Source of the DNA: Phycisphaerales bacterium UBA7708
GTDB taxonomy: Bacteria > Planctomycetota > Phycisphaerae > Sedimentisphaerales > Anaerohalosphaeraceae
Direction of reading: 5' to 3'
Assembly (NCBI GenBank): GCA_002482415.1
Contig: DLFY01000088.1
Coordinates: forward strand, 10,250 to 19,952
DNA: 9,703 bases
Shown here piece by piece: positions 1-5,900 of this stretch. The position numbers and the translations under genes were made by a program. How positions within the stretch are numbered: position 1 is the stretch's first letter; each line of letters begins with the position of its first letter. The notes beneath the pieces were generated by a model. The model made no database searches. It was not told the DNA's origin and worked only from the letters and a program-made list of their open reading frames with translations.

Positions 1-1
1 T

Positions 2-871
2 GCCTATTATGCCACTGCTTCCAATACTGGCGGTATGGCGACATCCACCTCGGCATACTTCATTTGCAAGCAATTGCTGGCTTACTATCCTTTCGAAGAC
101 AATGCCGATGATGCATCAGGAAATGGCTTCAATGGAACGCTGTCAACCCTCGGTGCGGCCCCCAATAACATTCTGCCGACCTTTGCTGCCGGTAAAGTGG
201 GCCAGGCAATCAGCCTGTCGAACACCTATGCCAACTACGTGGATTTGCCTGATGGTTTTGACGATTTCAGAACCGGTCTGACCATCAATCTCTGGGCCTA
301 CACGACAGTCGCCGGGAACTGGGCCAACTTTATCCAGTTCTCCAACGGCACCCCGAACAATAATATCTTCCTGTGCCGCAACGGCACCTCCACCGCACTG
401 CAGTTCAGGACGGCCAATGGCACGGCCCAGAATGCGGCGATTAATGCCAATGCCGCGATCCTTCTGAATCAGTGGCAGATGTTCACGATAACGCTGGACA
501 CAGCAGGCGTTGTCAGGATTTACAGGGATGGTCTTCTGTATAAGTACTACAACAACGACGGAACGACGGTCACTCCCACCGCGACCATTCCGCTGCCCAA
601 CTTTGTGACCCGCGTGAATAACTACATCGGCAAGAGTGCATGGGCGGACAATTACTTCACCGGTCTGCTGGATGAAATTCGCGTGTACAACTACGCCTTA
701 ACACCAGAACAGATTGCGGCTCAGTATTATGCTGATTCCGGTGTGGCGGCGTGTCTGGCCAAACCTGCTTCGGATTATAACAACGACTGCAAGGTTACTA
801 TGGATGACTTTGCAATCATGGCTGGACAGTGGCTCGATTGCGGTCTCTATCCGCAAAGTGCCTGCAACTAA
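2..871 (+). CDS. Secreted LamG-domain protein with C-terminal dockerin-like repeat (5' truncated)
   Basis: The reading frame is open from base 2 to the TAA at 869-871, so the N-terminus lies outside the window; the ATG at 35 is internal, not a supported start. The visible 289 residues hold one concanavalin A-like/LamG domain, starting near LLAYYPFEDNADDASG, with LNQWQMFTITLD and a final strand GLLDEIRVYNYALTPEQI. These are hallmarks of the LamG_3 type, which binds or packs against carbohydrate or protein surfaces. After it comes a short tail with an EF-hand-like calcium loop (DYNNDCKVTMDD, from base 773) and WLDCGLYPQSAC. This resembles the single degenerate dockerin-like repeat at the end of many Phycisphaerae exported proteins. 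No catalytic domain is visible, but one could lie upstream. The likely location is extracellular or cell surface (inferred). A terminator follows about 30 bases after the stop. Confidence 0.85.
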   Translation, partial: AYYATASNTGGMATSTSAYFICKQLLAYYPFEDNADDASGNGFNGTLSTLGAAPNNILPTFAAGKVGQAISLSNTYANYVDLPDGFDDFRTGLTINLWAYTTVAGNWANFIQFSNGTPNNNIFLCRNGTSTALQFRTANGTAQNAAINANAAILLNQWQMFTITLDTAGVVRIYRDGLLYKYYNNDGTTVTPTATIPLPNFVTRVNNYIGKSAWADNYFTGLLDEIRVYNYALTPEQIAAQYYADSGVAACLAKPASDYNNDCKVTMDDFAIMAGQWLDCGLYPQSACN

Positions 872-899
872 ACCGGCTGGTTTGATGTGAAAAGTTTAG

Positions 900-934
900 C
901 TCCGGCAGGCTGTAAGGTCTGCCGGAGTTTTTTA
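900..934 (+). terminator. Rho-independent terminator of the LamG gene
   Basis: The arms CTCCGGCAG (900-908) and CTGCCGGAG (919-927) are perfectly complementary. The stem can extend inward by a G.U and a C-G pair. It is followed by TTTTTTA at 928-934. It lies 28 bases past the stop codon and points in the direction of the LamG gene. The opposite strand has only a weak T-rich stretch, so it is probably one-directional. Confidence 0.88.
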
Positions 935-1060
935 TTGGATACGAGGCCGGTTTATCAAATCTTCACTCTGAGAACATACCAAATAATACACAAAAAAGGA
1001 GTCAATGGCCGTGTAAACAGACATTTGACCCGTTGAAATGGGTAAAATTGAAAAATTGTA
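935..1060. other. Intergenic stretch between LamG terminator and tRNA promoter
   Basis: I see no gene here. The stretch is AT-rich. It contains AAAGGAG (995-1001) followed by ATG GCC GTG TAA (1005-1016), a three-codon frame too short to call a gene. Next to it lies TGTAAACAGACATTTGACCC (1012-1031), which looks like the TGT-starting end of some insertion sequences. The block TGACCC-G-TTGAAAT (1026-1039) recurs in degenerate form at 1280-1295, on the other side of the tRNA gene. Confidence 0.4.
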
Positions 1061-1089
1061 TTGAGAAAAGCACGGCGGGGTGGTAAAAT
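1061..1089 (+). promoter_or_regulatory. Sigma70-type promoter of the tRNA-Pro gene
   Basis: A -35 box TTGAGA (1061-1066) and a -10 box TAAAAT (1084-1089) are separated by 17 bases. A TG at 1081-1082 adds an extended -10 signal. Transcription would start near 1096, a few bases before the mature tRNA 5' end at 1103. Good spacing and position directly before the tRNA support the call. Confidence 0.75.
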
Positions 1090-1102
1090 TCCCCCCTTAT
1101 AC

Positions 1103-1177
1103 CGGGGCGTGGCGCAGTTTGGCTAGCGCGCTTGACTGGGGGTCAAGAGGTCGCAGGTTCAAGTCCTGTCGCCCCGA
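1103..1177 (+). tRNA. tRNA-Pro (anticodon GGG)
   Basis: The full cloverleaf can be folded by hand. The acceptor arms are CGGGGCG (1103-1109) and CGCCCCG (1170-1176), with discriminator A1177. The D arm is GCGC/GCGC. The anticodon stem CTTGA/TCAAG encloses loop CTGGGGG, giving anticodon GGG at 1138-1140. The T arm is GCAGG-TTCAAGT-CCTGT. The C1-G72 pair and the A73 discriminator are typical of bacterial proline tRNAs. It reads CCC and CCU codons. The 3' CCA is not encoded and must be added by the CCA-adding enzyme. It has its own promoter and terminator and appears to be transcribed alone. Intervening or paired tRNA genes are not seen. Confidence 0.96.
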
Positions 1178-1191
1178 TTTGTTGTAAGTTT

Positions 1192-1235
1192 AGCGGTATC
1201 AGGTATTTGCGGATTACCTGATGCCGCTTTTTTTT
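1192..1235 (+). terminator. Rho-independent terminator of the tRNA-Pro gene
   Basis: A 14-bp stem is formed by AGCGGTATCAGGTA (1192-1205) and TACCTGATGCCGCT (1215-1228), with one internal T.G wobble and a nine-base loop. A run of eight T residues follows (1228-1235). It starts 14 bases after the tRNA 3' end. Confidence 0.9.
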
Positions 1236-1480
1236 CGCCTTTGGGATCATTCGAGGTGCCTGCCGGGTGCGGGTCAAAATGACCCCTATTGAAATATTGA
1301 GTTAAAGGCTGCTTTCCGAGTTTTATTGGTTTTTCCATCGATGAATATCTGGAATTGCTCCGCAGAACAGAATCTTCCGCCAAATCACCCAGCGGCGTTG
1401 ATTGGCATATTCTCGTCGTCAAATTCCTTATTTTGCAGCAAGATACAGCACTCGCTGCATATTTCCTTATGCAGGCAAAG
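1236..1480. other. Intergenic stretch with degenerate repeats and a possible gene scrap
   Basis: No intact gene is visible between the tRNA terminator and the convergent glycosidase gene. It contains the inverted repeat GGGTCA-AAA-TGACCC (1271-1285). A second copy of the TGACCC...TTGAAAT block lies at 1280-1295. On the + strand, an open frame from 1301 reads FSIDEYLELLRRTESSAK and onward to the edge of the glycosidase gene. It lacks a convincing start and vaguely recalls the Y-L-x-L-L-x-x-T region of planctomycete transposase-like proteins. I treat it as a possible relic, not a gene. Confidence 0.3.
1455..1474 (-). other. Hairpin just downstream of the GH106 gene
   Basis: CTGCATA (1455-1461) and TATGCAG (1468-1474) form a perfect 7-bp stem around a six-base loop. 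It begins seven bases after the stop codon of the minus-strand glycosidase gene. No T-tract follows on that strand, so it is not a classical rho-independent terminator. It could still mark or stabilise the 3' end of the mRNA. That role is inferred. Confidence 0.3.
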
Positions 1481-4400
1481 TCAATTGATGCGGGCGGTTG
1501 TGACAACCGTCACCGGGCCGAGCAGGCCGGAGTCCTGAAGCGGTTCACCCTTTTTCCACAAGCGCCAACTCGTGAAGGTAAAGCGACCGGTGGGGCTTGG
1601 CTTGCCATCCTGCAGCCACTGAGGCCATTGCTTGAGCGTACCATTGGCAATCCGATCACTGTCTTCGGGCAGCAGCTCATCCCCGAGCATGCGGTTGACA
1701 GGCAGGTTGACAACGCGAATTTCGAGATTGTTTTGCCCGCTTTTAATGGCATCAGTGATGTCCACGCGGTACGGCGGCTTCCAGAGAATGCCCATATTTC
1801 TGCCGTTCAGGCTTACTTCGGCTATCACCGCAACCTTGCCGAGGTCCAGTGTAATAATCGATTTAATCTGCGGATCGGACATCGTGGCCGGCTTGAAATC
1901 AAAGGTCTTCCGATAGGTGGCCGCCCCGGAGAAGTACTTCACGCCCTGCTCGCTGTGTTCACTCCATGACATCAGGTCTTCGAATACCATGTTTTCAGGT
2001 ACCCCCAGCCCGGGTGCGAATTTCACATCCCATGGCCCCTGGAGAACAACCGGCCACGGCAGATCGACAACATGCACACGCCGGGTCTTGCCGTCGGCTG
2101 TCTTAAGCTCGTATAATCCCTTTTTGAAAACTTCCTGGCGAACAAAATCCATTGCCGGTCCCCGTTCGGCCTCTGCAATAGATGGCTGTGATTGAGCCAG
2201 TTTTGCGATTTCTTCGTCGGATAACGCCTTGGGGAAATCCTGGAGTCCGGCCACTTGTCCGCGAAATTCGTTGATCTCCCGGCCATGGATGACGCTCACG
2301 CCCGAATGCACGATCTTCCTGCTTTTCATACCCGTGTGGACAAGCTTGCCGTTCAGATAGAGACTCGGTGTGCCAGCGCGATATACAATTGCTGCATGCG
2401 TCCAATCGCTAATGGGTGTCTTATACACCAGCAGGGAGGGGAAGTAGGTGTCGCCGTGTTCGCACACGCAGACGCCATTTGTCCCGACCCCAAAACCCGC
2501 TCCGGAATCCTTGTCCGTCCAGACCTCGTGCCCGGGTGCCGGATAGAGCACATCATTCCGCTCCACACTGAGGGCCGCAAGCCCCTCGTTGGTCTCCTGG
2601 GGAAGTGCAATTTCAATAGTCGGTTTGACCCATGCCGCCATGGTAAAGGTGTTGGCCACATCGCTGTTCTGGGCTGAGAAATTTGCCGTCTCCATCCGTA
2701 CCAGCTCCATACCATCGTGTTTGACCGAAACGATCTGCTCGGATGCCTGTGCTTTGCCCGGGTGGAACACGATAAACATCGAACCAGAGGCTTCGAAGCG
2801 AAGCGGAATCCGCGTGCATCCATCGTTTTCATGAAACACTGAAATCGGTTCGATCCGACCGGTGTCGGGAAACCATGCTTCCGGTGTCTTGCCGCTGACC
2901 CGGAAGGTGCAGACGGCTTCAACCGCCATGCGGGCAGGATTGGCTACAAAATAGAGGTCCTTGTCGGCCACGACACGATGGATATAACGGATGGGCCGGC
3001 TGGCCAGAAAATCAGGTCCAATGCCTGCCGCAGCCAGAACTTCGGCCGGGGACTTACCGGCCACGATCCTCCCTTTGACCATCTTGCCTTCGGAATTCGC
3101 ACCGGAGTCCCACAACTTCGCCGCAAGTGCTTTCACCTGTGCATCCGATTGCGGATAGCCGGACAGCCCCGGCGCCTTGACTGGCGGATTGCCAATAATC
3201 CTCGCCCCGGCTTGGGTCAGGGCCGCGATTTTCTCGAGCATCCGCGGTGTCATGGATTCATCTTCAGGCAAACACAGCAGGTGGTATTTCATGCCCGATG
3301 GCAATTCCAGTAACCCGTTTTTGACGGTTACTTTCTCCAGAAAAGCCTGCGGACTGATGGCGTCGTAGTCATACCCCGTCAACTTCAGCGGTTTAAAACG
3401 CTGCATTGGTTCTTCCGATTGCAGGCTGAGAACATCGGCCACAAATCGTCCCTGCCGCAGCAGGTATTGACAGCGGGCAACATACTGATGCCATGCCTTT
3501 GACTGCTCCCACCATGTATTCGAACGTTCATAATGCACACCCCACGGCCCCATGGTCATGCCCGGCCAGCGATTGGTAATCCAGGGCTGCATTGCATAAC
3601 GATGGACGATGAAGCGGTTCACGCCGTCGCAAAAGGCGCGGTCTCCCAGCGCCTTGATATTGGCCGGATGCGCCAGCCATCGTTCTCCATCGGCAGCCGT
3701 AAATGCTTCGGCACCGACCACCGGCAGACCGTTGACATGTGCGACGGAAGCCATGGACTTGACCGACCAGTAAAATCCGCCCCCATCCGGCCACCAGAAT
3801 TCGCAGATCGGTTCCTCAATATGATTGGCAACATCGAGATCATTGGCGGGTGCTGAATAAGCCTCCATCGAGAGTCTCAGGCCGTCCCTGTTGGCCAGCG
3901 TCCGCAGGTGGCCGATATAGTTCTCCGCCAGCAGGTCGGATATGGTCTGTCTGACGTCACGGAGAAAACGTTCGGAGATGTCCAGGCTGCCCACGATTCG
4001 ACCTGCCAGTACCGGCAGCATTGGCGTCATATCATAATCTCGCAGCCGCTTGAATTCGTCTTGCATCTTCGGTGTCCAGTTCTGCGAACCGACTTCCCAG
4101 CTATCAACGTGGGTTGCAGCAAAGGTCTTTCCCGCCAGCGGACCCACATCTCCAACCAGCTTGCCTATCATGCCGTTGTAGTTGGCCTCAATCCCTTCCT
4201 TACTCAGTTTGTCGCATTCCGGGCCCGCGCCGGTGGCGGGTGCAGGATGACTTTTGGCTCCGGTGAAGGTATGTCCGAAACGAATGACAGTCCATGTGCC
4301 GGAGTCCGGCAGCAGCGGTGCCTCCCAGGCAAGCACACCGTTTGCCGTCATTCGACCCGACAGATCCACAATCGTATCTTTGGCGATAATGGATTCGGCG

Positions 4401-5023
4401 GGAACCCCCGCAGCCCCGGCGTCATGAAGACTGCCGCCATAGATCCCATTCCAGAACATGCCTTTGGCAGAAAGATTCTGGATGCGATTGGCGGGATTAT
4501 CAGGGTCTTTGGGCGTGGGAAAAGCCAGCACGACAATATCACGATAAAAGCTTTCATTGGCGCGGGGGGCGGGCAACTGGCCCTCAAACTTCGCACCTCC
4601 AGGAACCTGTTTTTCGCTGGTTACGATCACCTGCATGGTCTTGTCCAGCGGCACCCATGGGCCGCCGCTGCCATTCCAGCCGGCGTCGTTGTTCATATTG
4701 ACCTCAAGTCCCAGCCTGTGGGCCTCCGACATGGCATGCTTGAACAACTCTCGCCACGCATCGCTCATGAATGCCACCGGCCCCACCGGCGCCCCCTGAT
4801 CGACTTCCATGATCAGCACGCCGCCGATACCCGCCCGCTGCATGGCCTCCAAATCGGCCGTCATTCCTTCCCGGGTCAGGTTCCCGTTCAGCCAGAACCA
4901 GTACACCCAGGGACGGGACTCTGCCGGGGGTGATGCAAAATTCTTCGCCAAATCCTCGTTCCCGAACGCAAATCCAAACAGACCTTGCAGCACCAGGGCA
5001 ATACATAGACGTGTCATCTTCAT
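1481..5023 (-). CDS. Exported GH106-family alpha-L-rhamnosidase-like protein with inserted LamG domain
   Basis: The 1180-residue product starts with a signal peptide (MKMTR, hydrophobic core, FAFG near residue 21). It then follows the GH106 pattern: FASPPAESRPWVYWFWLNG (29-47), LEAMQRAGIGGVLIMEV (58-74), NNDAGWNGSGGPW (111-123), THVDSWEVGSQNW (304-316), MEAYS (386-390) and GAEAFT (437-442). GH106 enzymes remove terminal L-rhamnose from plant or algal polysaccharides. E310, E387 and E439 are candidate catalytic or substrate-site acids, but I could not map them to a solved structure. Residues about 775-945 form a LamG-like domain. The C-terminus is the family's beta-sandwich: SLNGRNMGILWKPPYRVD (1071-1088), NRMLGDELLPED, SGLLGP. 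AAGGGA lies only three bases before the first ATG and nine before the ATG at codon 3 (5015-5017), so codon 3 may be the real start. Rhamnosidase specificity is family inference. Confidence 0.88.
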   Translation of the reverse strand: MKMTRLCIALVLQGLFGFAFGNEDLAKNFASPPAESRPWVYWFWLNGNLTREGMTADLEAMQRAGIGGVLIMEVDQGAPVGPVAFMSDAWRELFKHAMSEAHRLGLEVNMNNDAGWNGSGGPWVPLDKTMQVIVTSEKQVPGGAKFEGQLPAPRANESFYRDIVVLAFPTPKDPDNPANRIQNLSAKGMFWNGIYGGSLHDAGAAGVPAESIIAKDTIVDLSGRMTANGVLAWEAPLLPDSGTWTVIRFGHTFTGAKSHPAPATGAGPECDKLSKEGIEANYNGMIGKLVGDVGPLAGKTFAATHVDSWEVGSQNWTPKMQDEFKRLRDYDMTPMLPVLAGRIVGSLDISERFLRDVRQTISDLLAENYIGHLRTLANRDGLRLSMEAYSAPANDLDVANHIEEPICEFWWPDGGGFYWSVKSMASVAHVNGLPVVGAEAFTAADGERWLAHPANIKALGDRAFCDGVNRFIVHRYAMQPWITNRWPGMTMGPWGVHYERSNTWWEQSKAWHQYVARCQYLLRQGRFVADVLSLQSEEPMQRFKPLKLTGYDYDAISPQAFLEKVTVKNGLLELPSGMKYHLLCLPEDESMTPRMLEKIAALTQAGARIIGNPPVKAPGLSGYPQSDAQVKALAAKLWDSGANSEGKMVKGRIVAGKSPAEVLAAAGIGPDFLASRPIRYIHRVVADKDLYFVANPARMAVEAVCTFRVSGKTPEAWFPDTGRIEPISVFHENDGCTRIPLRFEASGSMFIVFHPGKAQASEQIVSVKHDGMELVRMETANFSAQNSDVANTFTMAAWVKPTIEIALPQETNEGLAALSVERNDVLYPAPGHEVWTDKDSGAGFGVGTNGVCVCEHGDTYFPSLLVYKTPISDWTHAAIVYRAGTPSLYLNGKLVHTGMKSRKIVHSGVSVIHGREINEFRGQVAGLQDFPKALSDEEIAKLAQSQPSIAEAERGPAMDFVRQEVFKKGLYELKTADGKTRRVHVVDLPWPVVLQGPWDVKFAPGLGVPENMVFEDLMSWSEHSEQGVKYFSGAATYRKTFDFKPATMSDPQIKSIITLDLGKVAVIAEVSLNGRNMGILWKPPYRVDITDAIKSGQNNLEIRVVNLPVNRMLGDELLPEDSDRIANGTLKQWPQWLQDGKPSPTGRFTFTSWRLWKKGEPLQDSGLLGPVTVVTTARIN

Positions 5024-5048
5024 GATCCCTTCAATGAATGCTTGTTTT

Positions 5049-5064
5049 CCATCCTGATGGATGG
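5049..5064 (-). other. Small perfect inverted repeat in the GH106 leader
   Basis: CCATCC (5049-5054) and GGATGG (5059-5064) flank a four-base spacer. It lies between the predicted promoter and the ribosome-binding site of the glycosidase gene. It could be an operator half-site pair or an mRNA hairpin. Its short length means chance is also possible. Confidence 0.3.
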
Positions 5065-5090
5065 TTTGCTTTTAGGAGCCGATAGATACG

Positions 5091-5119
5091 ATTATAGCCT
5101 TAGCATATCGCTAATCCAA
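5091..5119 (-). promoter_or_regulatory. Sigma70-type promoter of the GH106 gene
   Basis: Read on the minus strand, TTGGAT (5119-5114) and a perfect TATAAT (5096-5091) are separated by 17 bases. Transcription would start near 5084, giving a leader of about 60 bases. The -10 match is perfect and the -35 partial, and the position is right for the only downstream gene. Confidence 0.6.
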
Positions 5120-5421
5120 AAAGAAACTGGTGCAGGTTTAAGAAATTTCCATCTCAAAGCCCCGTTCCCCCGAATACAGTATGACAATTCTGGAAAAATT
5201 GAGAAATCAAAAATGAATACCCTCTCGCTTGCAGGCGATTTATACGGATACTGACGTGAAATTCTTCGTTTCGGCATGGGTGATTCCATCTCTTATTCCG
5301 ATGAATAATCAACAAAATTTTATTATTGAATATTACAAGATATAATACGGTCAGAAATGACAAAAAGTACACATCTCACGAATTGTCGCCAAAATCGTTC
5401 CTGTTCTGCCCAAAAAAAGCA
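5120..5421. other. Divergent intergenic region between GH106 and rpsO promoters
   Basis: I see no gene in this AT-rich stretch. Short frames on both strands have no ribosome-binding site or recognisable protein content. A second TATAAT occurs on the + strand at 5341-5346, but the sequence 17 bases upstream (TTTTAT) is a poor -35 box. It is at most a weak extra promoter for rpsO. Confidence 0.5.
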
Positions 5422-5449
5422 TTGCAAAGCCAATAACCGCTGTTATAAT
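5422..5449 (+). promoter_or_regulatory. Sigma70-type promoter of rpsO
   Basis: TTGCAA (5422-5427) and a perfect TATAAT (5444-5449) are separated by 16 bases. A TG at 5441-5442 makes an extended -10. The start of transcription would be near 5456, giving a leader of about 70 bases before the S15 start. This is the strongest + strand promoter ahead of the rpsO-pnp pair. Confidence 0.75.
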
Positions 5450-5480
5450 GATAGCCCTGTTGAAAATAGGGAAATTGAAT

Positions 5481-5499
5481 GGGCCGCATAGGGCGGCTT
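5481..5499 (+). promoter_or_regulatory. Candidate S15-responsive hairpin in the rpsO leader
   Basis: GCCGC (5483-5487) and GCGGC (5493-5497) form a 5-bp stem with loop ATAGG. Two G.U pairs (5482-5498, 5481-5499) extend its base. S15 represses its own mRNA in several bacteria and recognises adjacent G-U and G-C pairs in RNA, so a leader stem with this feature is a reasonable candidate. A smaller hairpin (5455-5460 with 5466-5471) lies just before it. Regulation is inferred from family knowledge and position only. Confidence 0.35.
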
Positions 5500-5526
5500 G
5501 ACGTATCTGAAAGGTTTTTTTACAGT

Positions 5527-5793
5527 ATGTTAACGAAAGACAAAAAGCAGCAGATTATCGAGGGTTACAAAACCGCAACCAATGATACCGGTTCGCCGGA
5601 AGTGCAGATTGCCATCCTGACGGGCCGGATCAATGAGCTTACGGAACATCTCAAGGTTCACCCCAAAGATCATTCCTCACGCAGAGGCCTTCTGAAGATG
5701 GTCGGTACCCGTACATCGTTACTTAAATATGTACGCAACAAGGACTTGGATCGGTATCGTCAGATTATTTCCAAGCTCGGACTCCGCAAATAA
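5527..5793 (+). CDS. rpsO: 30S ribosomal protein S15
   Basis: The 88-residue product matches S15 over its whole length (family usual 88-89). Diagnostic segments are [18 protein letters not shown] (residues 19-36), [18 protein letters not shown] (45-62) and the end [13 protein letters not shown]15 is a primary 16S rRNA-binding protein that organises the central domain of the small subunit. The H-x-x-D-H-x-S-R-R-G-L segment is part of its RNA-binding surface. I chose ATG 5527 because family members begin with about 18 residues before N-D-T-G-S-P. The Shine-Dalgarno candidate AAAGG (5510-5514) is rather far, 12 bases away. An in-frame ATG at 5479, with AGGGA six bases before it, would add 16 atypical residues. 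The gene is followed by pnp 107 bases downstream with no visible terminator, so co-transcription is likely. Confidence 0.97.
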   Translation: MLTKDKKQQIIEGYKTATNDTGSPEVQIAILTGRINELTEHLKVHPKDHSSRRGLLKMVGTRTSLLKYVRNKDLDRYRQIISKLGLRK

Positions 5794-5900
5794 ATCAGCG
5801 GTCCGTCAGCGTTGTTGCTCAAGCCCGTATCCAATTTGCGGCTGAATACACGACGTTGTAGATAGATAATAAAAACCATACTTTAGAAGGTATTAGATAT
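5794..5900 (+). other. rpsO-pnp intergenic spacer with pnp ribosome-binding site
   Basis: The spacer has no stem plus T-tract terminator. AGAAGG (5885-5890) lies 10 bases before the pnp ATG. A small hairpin, ATACTT (5878-5883) with AGGTAT (5888-5893), would partly cover this ribosome-binding site. In enterobacteria the same spacer carries an RNase III site used for pnp autoregulation; I see no long stem equivalent to that here. Confidence 0.4.

Noticed and set aside
3908..4933. 341-residue + strand frame inside the glycosidase gene
   Set aside because: It is an antisense shadow of the GH106 coding sequence with no recognisable domain or ribosome-binding site.
5318..5346. Second + strand promoter with TATAAT at 5341-5346
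   Set aside because: The -10 is perfect but no acceptable -35 box or extended -10 is present, and the region is AT-rich enough for chance matches.
5479..5526. N-terminal extension of S15 from ATG 5479
   Set aside because: It adds 16 residues absent from the S15 family and would translate through the leader hairpin; the 5527 start gives the standard length. It is kept only as a finding because its Shine-Dalgarno spacing is good.
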